Assembly (NCBI GenBank): GCA_038207155.1
Contig: JBBRAB010000003.1
Coordinates: 1-64,000 of the forward strand
Origin: FEN-1139 sp038207155
GTDB taxonomy: Bacteria; Myxococcota_A; Polyangia; Polyangiales; Polyangiaceae
Length of the DNA: 64,000 nt
Direction: 5' to 3'
Position numbers and translations under genes: made by a program. This document shows positions 8,371 through 17,465 of this stretch, in pieces. A model generated the notes under the pieces. That model saw only the letters and a program-made list of their open reading frames with translations. It was not told the origin of the DNA and ran no database searches. Every line of letters starts with the position of its first letter. Positions within the stretch are counted from its first letter, which is position 1.

Positions 8371-10121
8371 CTCGGTGGTTCTCCGAGCAGGAGCGATTTC
8401 GGGCTCTGACCGGCAGTGTCAAGAGCGCGGGCTACAGCAAGAAACACAGCATTGTCATCACGCGGCAGTGTCGGTAGGACTGCAGCCCGGAGTCGGTAGA
8501 CACCGCCCTCGAGCCCCAAGAGTTCGACGGTGACCTGCTCACCCCAACGCGTCAGCTCGGAGCGCAGCTCACGCAGCACGAGTTCGATTGAGTGACCCGA
8601 CGGGACCTCAACGGTAAGAACGAGCCTCTCGAACTCCTCCAACAGCTCAACCGGTCGAGTCAGCAGGTGCATCAGGGGAACGCGCACCTCGAGACCATCG
8701 GGCCCCTCGAGCCGTAGCTCGGTGAGTGAAATGCGGCTGACACGCCCCGCGGCGGAGCCGATGCGCACGCGTTCCCCTACCCGCAGATGCCCTGCAAACA
8801 GGGTGAGAGCTCCCAGCATGGCTGTGGAGGCCAACGGCACGAGCCCCAGGCCGAGCACCACCAGGGCCAACATGCCAACCCGCGAGAACGGTCCGTCGCC
8901 GTTACCCGTCAAAACCGGAGCAAAAAGCACGAGGGCCAGCAACACCACAGCCACTCGAATGATCACGCTCGTCGCTGCCGCATGCTCCGATTTTAGCCAG
9001 CTGAGCTCAGTTTCCCCCCGCTCCACACCAGCAAAGAATAGCGCCACGAATCGCAGTAAGACCGCCAGGACTACAGCCGACAGGGCGGCGAGCACGACCA
9101 TCGGAAGTAGGACAACGAGGCGCTGCGCCAACCCCGAGAAGGGCGACAAAACAATGGTCGTTAGCTGGTCGGCGGCCCCGCGCGTGGCGTCGAAGAGTTT
9201 TAGGGTCCAGTACAACCACCCGTAGCCGATGGCAATTTGAGCGAATCCCTTGGCAACGCTGAGTCCGACGATCAAACCACTGCGCAGCACGTGAGGCCGC
9301 ACGACCTCGATCGAGCGCAGTCGAATAGCAGGGATCCACTTGGGACTGCGGTCGATCGCGCGCCGCAGTCGCTCCGTCAGTTGACCCAGCAAGCGAATCA
9401 AAAATGCAGCCCCCAGCGCGAGCACGACCACCAGCGTGAGATTGAATACTGTGCCTGCCAGCTGACTGCGCCTCTCTTCGCTCTGCAGTACATCGCGGAT
9501 CCGCGAAGCAACGGACGCCGCGTACAGTTCGAGCGACCCCTCGCCGGCGACTTCGGCGTCCGCAGTCGTGAGCTCGACCACCGGGCGCGTGCCGACAAAT
9601 ACGATGGCGCGGTCCCCTCGGGGTTCTACACGCACCGCTTCGATCTTCGTTTCTGAAATCGAGGCCTCAATCGCTCGCGTCGCACGGCGCACACGTTCAG
9701 CGGCACTGAGCCCCCCGTCCGCAAGCTGCAGCCGCAGGACGAGCGTGCCCCGCAGCGTCACCTCGAGCGGAGAGGCCAGACGGGGCGAACTGGAAGCACT
9801 CGGGGCAGGCGCCGCTGATGGTTGTGGCACCGCGGAAGCGACGGCAGACGGGACGGGAGGGGCCGTTGTTGGAATCGGAACCGGGGCTACGGCCGGCGCA
9901 CCGGCAGTACCTCGCGCGTCACTGGGTGCGCCGCCCTGAGCGGCAGCAATCGAGGCCGCGAGAGCCGCCTCTTGAGCGCTCGCAGCTGCGCGAACAGTCG
10001 CGGTGCGACCGCCCTTGGGAGCCGCAATAGCGCTGAGCGGAAGGACCGAGAACGCTAGTGCAAGCCATAGCCCGCGCGTCGAGACGCGAGCCGAAACTGA
10101 GCCATTGGTCGGGTGCGCCAC
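8367..10121 (-). CDS. MscS-family mechanosensitive ion channel with extracytoplasmic N-terminus
   Basis: This is a protein of about 584 residues. A signal-like N-terminus is followed by a low-complexity Ala/Pro/Val linker, a soluble domain (about residues 110-215), about six membrane helices, and the MscS beta domain. The last shows the pattern HLRVGERVRIGSAAG...ISLTELRLEGPDG...VPLMHLL that lines the cytosolic face of such channels. The protein should release solutes or ions when membrane tension rises. I chose the GTG at 10121 because GAAGGTG lies just upstream; a TTG at 10157 would add 12 residues. It is the first gene of the operon with two antiporters, suggesting a combined role in osmotic and ion balance. 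Confidence 0.83.
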   Translation of the reverse strand: MAHPTNGSVSARVSTRGLWLALAFSVLPLSAIAAPKGGRTATVRAAASAQEAALAASIAAAQGGAPSDARGTAGAPAVAPVPIPTTAPPVPSAVASAVPQPSAAPAPSASSSPRLASPLEVTLRGTLVLRLQLADGGLSAAERVRRATRAIEASISETKIEAVRVEPRGDRAIVFVGTRPVVELTTADAEVAGEGSLELYAASVASRIRDVLQSEERRSQLAGTVFNLTLVVVLALGAAFLIRLLGQLTERLRRAIDRSPKWIPAIRLRSIEVVRPHVLRSGLIVGLSVAKGFAQIAIGYGWLYWTLKLFDATRGAADQLTTIVLSPFSGLAQRLVVLLPMVVLAALSAVVLAVLLRFVALFFAGVERGETELSWLKSEHAAATSVIIRVAVVLLALVLFAPVLTGNGDGPFSRVGMLALVVLGLGLVPLASTAMLGALTLFAGHLRVGERVRIGSAAGRVSRISLTELRLEGPDGLEVRVPLMHLLTRPVELLEEFERLVLTVEVPSGHSIELVLRELRSELTRWGEQVTVELLGLEGGVYRLRAAVLPTLPRDDNAVFLAVARALDTAGQSPKSLLLGEPPR

Positions 10122-10330
10122 AGCGGCACCTTCACCCGAAACCCGGGTGGACGGCAAGCCGCCCGACGGTCGGACCGCTCGGCCGCAGTCCGACCACGCC
10201 TAAGCCAGCGGTTCGAGCGCATTCACCCCTGCGGACATGCACAGACTTTCACCTCGCCGGTCACCCCAAAAAACCAATGTGTATTCTCGGTGACATTGAC
10301 CCGTAGCTTTTGTCGTAGGATGTCGACACC

Positions 10331-12535
10331 TTGCAAGCTCGTGTCCGCAGCTCCCTTCTCACCTTACTTCCGTGTCTCCCGCTGCTTGGTTGCGAATTAG
10401 TCGCCGGAATCCAGGAGAAACACCTGGTCGTCGATCCCGCGACGGTCTGCGATTTGCCCGGCACTGGCGGCGCTACAATTCGTCCGATGAATGCCCTGCT
10501 GGGCAATACGACGCTCGACGTTTGCCTTCGCAAGGTGGGCGAGTCCGCCTACCCTGAGCGACCACTATTTGCGTCGAGTGGCGGGCTTTGCCCCGGCGGA
10601 GTGGCCCCGTCCAAGTACACGGTGCCCCTTCACATCGAGGTCGGTACCTACAACGTGAAGTTCGTTGAAGCGGGTCACGACTGCACGAGCGATGGCCCTG
10701 AGCTCGGCAAGGTGAGCCTGGAGGCGGACAGGTCAACGACCCTACTCGCGTACGGTTCCTCCCTCAGTAAGGCCAAGATATCGGCCCTGTTGGACGCCAA
10801 GTCCGAAGAGGGTGCCACACTCCGACAGCGCTTCGTGAACGCGGTGGAGGGCTCCTCTGCACTCGACGTCGGGATGGCTGATGCCAAGCAGAATGTCTAC
10901 ATCTCGCCGATGTTCGCTAGTGCACCGCTTGGCGGCGTGGGCCTCGCCGGTAAACAATTGAGCGGGTTCAGTTTTGCCAGTGCCGACGAGCTCGGCTACT
11001 CGACGACCTCCGGGAACAATGCGGTCCTCGACTACGTGCTCGGTATGAGCAGAGCCGTGCCTGACCCCAACGGTCCAACTGGCACCCACCTGCTGCCAAA
11101 GCCAGGGGATCCGGTCCAGTTCACGCGCAGCGCTAAGTTCAGTGTTCGACATACCTACACGATTTTCGGACTGGGTTCGCTCGACAATCAGAGCTTCCCA
11201 GCGCGCCTGTGGGTCTGTGATGAGACGGCCTCCGATGGTTTGTTCGCGCGCTGCGGTACCACGACTAGCCTGAAACTGGGGATTTGGGATCCCGATCTCA
11301 CCGACCGATTCACCGACTTTAACGCCGAACGACGCCCCTTGGTGCTCCAGGAAATCAATCGGTCAGACGCGGACGTGCTCTGCCTCACTGACGTTTATTC
11401 CTCTGAGCTGCATGCGGAGCTCGGCAAACTATCGAACTTCCCGCATCAAATCTATTCGTCAGAGGTGGAGAAAGCCTCGAAGGACGTCTCAAGGGATCTC
11501 CGTGACGCTTCCGGCGCGCAGCCGGTGTTCGAGGACAGTGCGTGTACTGGCGTCCTCGGTACGACGATGACGAGCATCGTCGAGTGCCTGCTCGATCCGA
11601 AGGACGAGTTCAAGTGTCTCGATAGGTCCCAGCCCGGTCGTTCAAAGCTTCCGGTTGGTGAATCCGCGACCAGCTGCATGATGAACTGCGGCGTTGTCGC
11701 GGCACCCCTGTTGGGTGCGGCGCAAACGGATCTGAAGGCAGCCCGCTGCTGGATGTGTGCCCTCACCACGCTGGCTGACTACGACGGGGCGGTCGAAGAC
11801 GTCACGCCCGATTGCATCACCCCCTGGACAGAGAGCGCCCCGCGCTTGGCCTTCAAGGGAAAGACGGGGGTTGGAATCCTCTCCAGATTCCCGCTTCGCG
11901 GCGCCCGGGTCATCCATCTACCCGCCTCTGACTGGAACCGTGGCGCTGTGGGCGTCACTATAACCCCGCAGACTGGGGAGGAATTCGACCTTTGGTGCGG
12001 CTCGATGGTGCCCCTTCGCACCGAAGTGAACCTGCCCTACGGAGGCGTCTATGGTCAGGGCAAAACGGGCACAGCGGCCTTCCTCAATGAGCAGATCCTG
12101 CAGACTCAGCGGCTGATTGCTGGCATCAAAGCGGACGCGGCCAAGGCCAATCCGCATCGACCAACGTTCGTTGCCCTGTCCTCCAACAGTGGTCCAGCCT
12201 ACTCCACCAAGGGCGCCTCCGCGTTGGTCGCGGTCGCTCCGCAGAACTACGAGGCGCTCACCAGGGCCTTCACCCCCCTGACTCCCGTCGGGTACACGCC
12301 CGTTTGTACCAATTGCAATGCGAACCCGATCAACACCACCCCAGACTCCACGGCGGGCAGCTGGATCACCCATCTGTTCTCGTACAGTCAAGGCTTTGAG
12401 ATTCTGGTCGACGAGACCGCCCCCATCTTTGTTCGACCGGTCGTCACGCTCCCAGTCTCAGGGGTTGAGCCTGCTCCGAGATGCCCGGCTTCTGAGCAGT
12501 ACGGTCTGATGAGCCGAGTCAAGTTCACCCAGTAG
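10331..12535 (+). CDS. Large lipoprotein with a degenerate EEP-like C-terminal region
   Basis: This 734-residue protein starts at TTG 10331 and has a lipoprotein signal (LPCLPLLGC, Cys at about residue 21). Residues of roughly 90-170 resemble DUF4397-type beta domains (GTYNVKFVEAG, then STTLLAYGSS). From about residue 340 the pattern recalls endonuclease/exonuclease/phosphatase folds: ADVLCLTDVY, GVGILSRFPL, WNRGAVGVTI and SWITHLF. The acidic and Asn/Asp catalytic positions of active enzymes seem replaced (LTDV for LQEV, SSNSG for the GDFN-like motif). Many Cys occur in the middle, consistent with an exported protein. Its biochemical role is unknown; it could bind a substrate without cleaving it. 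It stands alone, divergent from the MscS operon. Confidence 0.6.
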   Translation: MQARVRSSLLTLLPCLPLLGCELVAGIQEKHLVVDPATVCDLPGTGGATIRPMNALLGNTTLDVCLRKVGESAYPERPLFASSGGLCPGGVAPSKYTVPLHIEVGTYNVKFVEAGHDCTSDGPELGKVSLEADRSTTLLAYGSSLSKAKISALLDAKSEEGATLRQRFVNAVEGSSALDVGMADAKQNVYISPMFASAPLGGVGLAGKQLSGFSFASADELGYSTTSGNNAVLDYVLGMSRAVPDPNGPTGTHLLPKPGDPVQFTRSAKFSVRHTYTIFGLGSLDNQSFPARLWVCDETASDGLFARCGTTTSLKLGIWDPDLTDRFTDFNAERRPLVLQEINRSDADVLCLTDVYSSELHAELGKLSNFPHQIYSSEVEKASKDVSRDLRDASGAQPVFEDSACTGVLGTTMTSIVECLLDPKDEFKCLDRSQPGRSKLPVGESATSCMMNCGVVAAPLLGAAQTDLKAARCWMCALTTLADYDGAVEDVTPDCITPWTESAPRLAFKGKTGVGILSRFPLRGARVIHLPASDWNRGAVGVTITPQTGEEFDLWCGSMVPLRTEVNLPYGGVYGQGKTGTAAFLNEQILQTQRLIAGIKADAAKANPHRPTFVALSSNSGPAYSTKGASALVAVAPQNYEALTRAFTPLTPVGYTPVCTNCNANPINTTPDSTAGSWITHLFSYSQGFEILVDETAPIFVRPVVTLPVSGVEPAPRCPASEQYGLMSRVKFTQ

Positions 12536-12868
12536 TTCCCGGCCCCCGAGTGAGGTTGTGTCGGGACCGGACCAAGGGCGTCCCCGAGGCGCACCGTGGC
12601 GTTGGGCTTGGGGTGGACGACCCGAACCCTCCAATCCGTTGTCCAACCGATTTCGGTACCACGCGTCGGCTGTCCAGCACTGGCAGATCTGTGCTAGGAC
12701 CGGCCGAGTTCCTTGGCACTCTTTGCCTGATTTCTCTGTGTCACCACGGTTTCCCCAGGGTTCAGGCGTTCAGTTCTGCCCGGCGGATAGACCGCTAGCG
12801 AACTCCATACGCATCTACTTGAGTCGACTCGAGTCTAGACAGATCGTTGAAACGAGCGTTAGCTTTTG
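12536..12868. other. 333-bp intergenic region upstream of the Ser/Thr kinase
   Basis: I see no credible gene here; the short open frames lack any recognisable protein pattern or ribosome-binding site. The right end (12821-12840) carries three overlapping or adjacent perfect palindromes: GAGTCGACTC, GACTCGAGTC and GTCTAGAC. Their position 30-50 bases before the kinase start suggests a regulator-binding site. Confidence 0.5.
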
Positions 12869-14272
12869 ATGTTCATGGATTCTCAGTTTCCCGCCGCGCA
12901 GCCAGGCGAGATCATCGCCGGCAAGTTCCGGGTCGAGCGAGTGCTCGGCGCGGGCGGCGTGGGAATGGTCGTCGCCGCACGACACCTCCAATTGGGTGAA
13001 ACTGTCGCCCTCAAATTCCTTCTGCCAGGCGCCTCGCGCGAACCGGCAGATATTGAGCGTTTCATCCGTGAAGCTCAGTCGGCGGTCAAGCTCAAGAACG
13101 AGCACGTCGCCCGAATCATCGACGTTGGCTCGCTCAACGACGGCTCCCCCTACATGGTGATGGAGTACCTCGACGGTCAGGATCTTGGGGAATTGCTGCG
13201 TGATTCGGGCCCGCCGGAAGTCCGCGACGCGGTCGACTACGTGCTGCAGGCCTGCGAAGCGATCGCCGAAGCCCATGCGCTTGGCATCGTGCATCGCGAC
13301 CTCAAGCCCTCGAACTTCTTTCTCACTGCTCGCCGTGATGGCAGCCCACTCGTCAAGGTCCTGGACTTCGGCATCGCCAAGGCACGCGCTGAGATCGAGC
13401 AGAACGTCAGTCTGACGCAGACCCGGACATTGCTGGGCTCGCCTGTTTACATGTCGCCCGAGCAGCTCCGAAGTGCTCGGGCGGCTGATCATCGTAGCGA
13501 CCTCTGGTCACTCGGCGTGTCGCTCTACGAAATGCTCACGGACACCGTTCCCTTCGGAGGCGATACCGTAACGGGCGTTGCTGCCGCCGTGACGTGTGAT
13601 CCCTTGCCGTCCGTGCGCGAGCGCCGCCCCGAGGTTCCGGTTGGACTCGAACTCGTGCTCGCACGCTGCCTCGAGAAGCGGCCTGACGCGCGCTATCAGT
13701 CGATCGCTGAGTTTGCTGAAGCCCTGGTGCCCTACGGCCACGACGACGCCCCGCTGATCCTGCAGCGGATCCAGGGCACCTTGGGCCTGCGCCCCGCGCG
13801 CAACGGTCGCTCAACGCGAGATACGGCTGACACTAATCCCAGGGTCGTCGCGGTTTCCTCGTCAACCACCGTGCTGACCCACGCGACCACCGCCAACGCG
13901 GTTACCGGTTCGCGATTTGGGCTGTTCGTGGCCGTCGGCCTAGCGGCAATCTCCGGAGCCGGACTCATGTTCTTCCTGCTCACCAAGCACCCTGCGCCCA
14001 CGCCGGTCGCGCCGGTCGCGGGCGCCGTCGCCACTGCGCTCACGGCGCCAGTCGTGACCCCGGTTGCGGCGCTCCCCGTTGCGACGCCGGTTCCCAGCCC
14101 CAGCAGCGCCACCATTGCTGGTCCGGCGGCGCCCGCCCCGGTTGCTGTGACCACGCCACACCCCGTTGCTGTCGGGGTTCGTCGTGCGCTCGCAAGCTCA
14201 TCGAAGAAGCTTGACGTGACACGTTCCGCCTCTGGAGACAGTAGTGAATCGACGGTCGATACTCGGAACTGA
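12869..14272 (+). CDS. Transmembrane Ser/Thr protein kinase (Hanks type)
   Basis: This 467-residue kinase has a complete catalytic domain (about residues 18-285). Visible elements are the glycine loop GAGGVGMV, the ATP-binding Lys in VALKFL, the catalytic loop HRDLKPSN (near 140), DFG (near 166) and MSPEQL. A single membrane helix follows at about 349-372, then a Pro/Ala/Val-rich extracytoplasmic tail of about 95 residues without recognised domains. It should phosphorylate cytoplasmic substrates in response to an envelope signal. Start choices are TTG 12866, ATG 12869 or ATG 12875; no clear ribosome-binding site decides. The gene overlaps the next by 29 bases, so the kinase and the TPR/PEGA protein are probably produced together. 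Confidence 0.92.
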   Translation: MFMDSQFPAAQPGEIIAGKFRVERVLGAGGVGMVVAARHLQLGETVALKFLLPGASREPADIERFIREAQSAVKLKNEHVARIIDVGSLNDGSPYMVMEYLDGQDLGELLRDSGPPEVRDAVDYVLQACEAIAEAHALGIVHRDLKPSNFFLTARRDGSPLVKVLDFGIAKARAEIEQNVSLTQTRTLLGSPVYMSPEQLRSARAADHRSDLWSLGVSLYEMLTDTVPFGGDTVTGVAAAVTCDPLPSVRERRPEVPVGLELVLARCLEKRPDARYQSIAEFAEALVPYGHDDAPLILQRIQGTLGLRPARNGRSTRDTADTNPRVVAVSSSTTVLTHATTANAVTGSRFGLFVAVGLAAISGAGLMFFLLTKHPAPTPVAPVAGAVATALTAPVVTPVAALPVATPVPSPSSATIAGPAAPAPVAVTTPHPVAVGVRRALASSSKKLDVTRSASGDSSESTVDTRN

Positions 14273-15263
14273 GTCCCTTTTCGCTGCTGCGCTGGTCTGT
14301 GCCTCGCTGACGGTCACCCTTCATGCACGCGCCCAGTCCAACGACGCCTTGGCTGAGTTGCTCTTCAATGAGGGGCGACAGCTGTTCAATGACGGCAAGT
14401 TTGAGCAGGCTTGTCCGAAGCTCGCGCAAAGCCTGCAAGCCGATCCCGCAGGGGGAACCGTGCTGCTGCTTGCCATGTGTTACGAAAAGCAGGGTCGCTT
14501 CGCGAGTTCCTGGGTAAAATACAGTGAAGCCCTCTCGCACGCGCGTCGCGACGGTCGCGCCGACCGCGAGAAGCGCGCGCGCGCTGGCATCGCCGCCGTG
14601 GAGCCTCACCTGTCGTACGTGAAGTTCGAGTTGGCTCCGGAGGCCACCTCGTTGCCGAACATGACCGTCGCAATCGACGGCTCGGTGATGCCAGTCGTGA
14701 CCGGCATCGGTATCCCGACGGACCTCGGGGCCCATCAGATTGAGCTCAAGGCACCGGGCTACGATAGCTACCAGTCGGAGCTGACTATCGCGGCGGAGAA
14801 GACGACTGAGGTTTTCTCGATTCCACTGCTGAAAAAGACGTCCGTTGCGGAGGCTCCACCGCCAGCGCCGGCAGCGCCACCGCCCTCAGCGACTCAGGAC
14901 ACCAGTTCAAAGCCGGAGCATCGCGCCTGGTTGAATACGCCCCGGACGATCGCGGTAATTGTCGGCACGGCGGGCCTGGTCTCGGCGGGTGTTGGCGGCT
15001 ACTTCGGCTACAAAGCGTACAAGCAAGACCGCGACTCAGACGGTCTCTGTCCGAGCAGCGACTGCATTGACTCCCATGGCGTCTCGCTTGCTGATTCGGC
15101 GCGTGTCAACGCTCGGCGTGCTGACGTGTTTGTTGGCGCCGGTGCAGCCGCGCTCACGGGTGCCGTGGTGCTGTGGTTCCTTGGCGCTGAACAAGCCCCT
15201 GCTCAACCAACCGCGGTGATCCTACCGGGTGGTGGCGCGCTCAGTCTCACTGGTCGCTTCTAG
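14244..15263 (+). CDS. Exported TPR/PEGA-like envelope protein
   Basis: This 339-residue protein begins at a GTG preceded by GGAGA. A signal peptide ends near ARA (residue 30). It continues with TPR-like helices (LLFNEGRQLFNDGKFEQAC and the following pair, about 35-110), a PEGA-like beta domain (about 130-190, with LGAHQIELKAPGYDS), a Pro/Ala linker, and two hydrophobic segments near 230-250 and 290-310 that flank a Cys-containing loop. Such proteins are common in myxobacteria next to Ser/Thr kinases and are thought to be envelope sensors or scaffolds. The 29-base overlap with the kinase gene argues for a functional pair, but a direct interaction is inference. Confidence 0.75.
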   Translation: MNRRSILGTESLFAAALVCASLTVTLHARAQSNDALAELLFNEGRQLFNDGKFEQACPKLAQSLQADPAGGTVLLLAMCYEKQGRFASSWVKYSEALSHARRDGRADREKRARAGIAAVEPHLSYVKFELAPEATSLPNMTVAIDGSVMPVVTGIGIPTDLGAHQIELKAPGYDSYQSELTIAAEKTTEVFSIPLLKKTSVAEAPPPAPAAPPPSATQDTSSKPEHRAWLNTPRTIAVIVGTAGLVSAGVGGYFGYKAYKQDRDSDGLCPSSDCIDSHGVSLADSARVNARRADVFVGAGAAALTGAVVLWFLGAEQAPAQPTAVILPGGGALSLTGRF

Positions 15264-15319
15264 TCCGACCCCGCTGCAAGCTCGCGTCATCGCCGGGCCA
15301 ACACGCTCGAGAAATACCT

Positions 15320-16552
15320 ATGTCTGCCGCCATTCTAACTATCGGAACCGAGCTGACGCGCGGGGAAATCGTCGATGCGAACGCGGCTTGGCTCGCAGAG
15401 CGACTCGCCGAACTAGGGCACGAGGTGCGCCAAATCGTGAGCGTGCCTGACGAAGTCACGTCGATACAGACCAATCTGCAGCGGCTCTGCGGGGATTCCA
15501 GCCTGGTGTTTTGCTCGGGAGGCCTCGGCCCCACAAGCGACGACATCACGGCCGCCGCGCTCGCCGCGATGGCAGGCGTCCCACTTGAGACGGATAGCGG
15601 TACCCTGGCGTGCATCGAGCGACGCCTGACAGAGTTCGGTCGCTCCATGACCGAGTCACAGCGCAAGCAGGCGCTCGTGCCGCGCGGCTCGTTTGCTCTG
15701 GTGAATCCACGAGGCATGGCGGCGGGATTTGAACTGCAGTGGTCTGGCGCCACCGTGTATTCGCTACCCGGGGTGCCCGACGAGTTTCGCTCGATGTTTC
15801 TCGAGTCCATTGTGCCACGCCTACCGAAGGCACCTGACGGAGCACCCTTGCAGCTGATGCTGCGCTGTTTTGGGCTGGGCGAGTCCCAGATCAACGATAC
15901 GTTGGCCGGGATTGAAGCCGAATACGACGTCGAGCTTGGCTACCGTGTCACCGGACCCGAGGTGCTCGTCAAGGTGCTCTCTCGCGGAACTGATTCTGTC
16001 GCGAAGGCTGACCGTGCCATCACGGTCGTGCGCTCACGCCTGGCAGAGATTGTCTATGGTGAGGGCTTCGAGAGCTTGGCCGCGACGGTGGGACAATTGG
16101 CCCTGCAGCGTGGCTGGACCGTTGGATGTGCTGAATCCTGCACTGGTGGCCTGGTATCGCAACTGATCACCGCCGAGCCGGGGGCAAGCGACTGGTTCGC
16201 CGGAGCCGTCGTCTGCTACGCGGAGCGGATCAAGCAGCAGCTACTCGGGGTGGATCCGATGGTGTTGAGTCGCGCGGGCGCCGTCAGTGAACCCACCGCT
16301 CGGGCCATGGCCGAGGGGGGTCGCCAGAGGCTCGGCGTCGATCTGTGTCTGGCGATCACTGGCGTCGCGGGTCCTAGTGGTGGCACCCCAGAAAAACCCG
16401 TTGGAACAGTGCATTTCGCCGTGGCGTCCCCGCAAGGCACCCAGCATGAAGTGCATCGCTTTCACGGTTCTCGTGAACGAATTCAGCGCTGGTCAGCGAT
16501 CGCGGGGCTATCCCTGGTGCGTCGAACTCTCGCTGCTGCAAAGAGGGACTAG
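15320..16552 (+). CDS. cinA: CinA family protein (MoaB-like domain plus NMN amidohydrolase domain)
   Basis: This 410-residue protein has the full two-domain CinA layout. The N-terminal COG1058 domain (about 1-170) shows ILTIGTELTRGEIVDANAAW and GGLGPTSDD. The C-terminal CinA domain (about 255-405) shows AESCTGGLVSQLIT, GAVVCYAERIKQQLLGV and GVAGPSGG. The C-terminal domain deamidates nicotinamide mononucleotide (a salvage step for NAD), and the N-terminal domain has ADP-ribose pyrophosphatase activity in characterised members. The ATG at 15320 follows 56 bases after the TPR/PEGA gene. The next gene starts immediately after its stop, suggesting co-transcription. Confidence 0.93.
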   Translation: MSAAILTIGTELTRGEIVDANAAWLAERLAELGHEVRQIVSVPDEVTSIQTNLQRLCGDSSLVFCSGGLGPTSDDITAAALAAMAGVPLETDSGTLACIERRLTEFGRSMTESQRKQALVPRGSFALVNPRGMAAGFELQWSGATVYSLPGVPDEFRSMFLESIVPRLPKAPDGAPLQLMLRCFGLGESQINDTLAGIEAEYDVELGYRVTGPEVLVKVLSRGTDSVAKADRAITVVRSRLAEIVYGEGFESLAATVGQLALQRGWTVGCAESCTGGLVSQLITAEPGASDWFAGAVVCYAERIKQQLLGVDPMVLSRAGAVSEPTARAMAEGGRQRLGVDLCLAITGVAGPSGGTPEKPVGTVHFAVASPQGTQHEVHRFHGSRERIQRWSAIAGLSLVRRTLAAAKRD

Positions 16553-16553
16553 C

Positions 16554-17465
16554 GTGCACCTGCGTGGCCCTGGTCTCGGGCTGTTGCCGTGGGTAGTCGT
16601 GTTGGCGGCACTCGGTTGCAGAGATCCGGGCAGCTCAGAGAAACCACGACGTAGCCTCAGCTCGACAGCTGACACAGTCACAGCCACAGCCACAGCCGCG
16701 CTAGGCACGGTGGCCAGCGCCGCGCCGGCGGCCCCCGACTTGGCCGCTTCCGCTGCTGCAGTCGCTGCTGCAGCAGTGGCTCCCACAGTTGCCCCGGCGG
16801 GCGCGCCGGCGGCGCTCGCGGCTCCGGTTCTGGTCGCTGGCAAAGTCTGTCGCGAACAGCCCGCGCAGGCGTTTCTCATCCGGAACACTTGGGTAATGCG
16901 ACCCGCGTGGACTTTGGCGCAACGCCGTGCGGCAGGCTCCGCCCACCAGCGGGCGATCGAGTATCGAACCCAAGAATATGGCCATTTCCCAGGATTCGGC
17001 TCGCCGGGCTCCGTGTCGATGCAGCCGCGGGCTCATGTTCGCTGGACAGAGTTCTTTGGGGTGCGCGTGCGGTTTCACGAGCGAGTCACCAGCGCGCTGG
17101 CCTGCGTTGAGGCAGCGCTCAAGCGCGACTGCGTCAGCACGCCCTACAAGCCGATGATTCTGTCAGGCTGGCGCGACCACAATACGTACGTGAGCGGCGA
17201 GGTCTCCAACCACGTGTACGGCATCGCTCTCGACATCGATCCGGGAAAAAACCCCTGTTGTGGCTGCATTGCGCCCTGGAACAAGGACCCCCGCTGTCGT
17301 CACAAGGCCGATGCTTACGAGCGCGTGGCGATGCCTCGCTGCTGGATCGAGACCTTTGAACGCTACGGGTTCTATTGGCTCGGACATGACCAACTGCAGG
17401 ACACCATGCACTTTGAGTTCCTGGGCGATCCAACGCAGGTCCTCGTGGACGAACGGGCACCCTGA
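16554..17465 (+). CDS. M15-family D-Ala-D-Ala carboxypeptidase-like lipoprotein
   Basis: This 303-residue protein starts at GTG 16554, 1 base after the cinA stop, with AGAGGGA upstream; the longer open frame upstream overlaps cinA and is rejected. A hydrophobic signal ends in ALGC, so it is probably a lipoprotein. A long Ala/Pro/Thr-rich linker (about 30-100) follows. The C-terminal domain shows the LAS/M15 peptidase pattern: the basic SGWRDHNTY, a zinc-ligand pair His and Asp in NHVYGIALDID (HxxxxxxD spacing), and the third ligand His with a nearby Glu in TMHFEF. It likely trims peptidoglycan stem peptides in the periplasm. Several Cys near CCGC may form disulfides. Confidence 0.82.
   Translation: MHLRGPGLGLLPWVVVLAALGCRDPGSSEKPRRSLSSTADTVTATATAALGTVASAAPAAPDLAASAAAVAAAAVAPTVAPAGAPAALAAPVLVAGKVCREQPAQAFLIRNTWVMRPAWTLAQRRAAGSAHQRAIEYRTQEYGHFPGFGSPGSVSMQPRAHVRWTEFFGVRVRFHERVTSALACVEAALKRDCVSTPYKPMILSGWRDHNTYVSGEVSNHVYGIALDIDPGKNPCCGCIAPWNKDPRCRHKADAYERVAMPRCWIETFERYGFYWLGHDQLQDTMHFEFLGDPTQVLVDERAP

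Noticed and set aside
12550..12798. Short open frames in the 12.5-12.9 kb gap as genes
   Set aside because: No ribosome-binding site, no recognisable domain, and several overlapping frames of similar length, as expected from high-GC non-coding DNA.
16287..16553. 392-residue form of the M15 lipoprotein
   Set aside because: The upstream part is a shadow of cinA; the GTG at 16554 has a good site and starts a lipoprotein signal.
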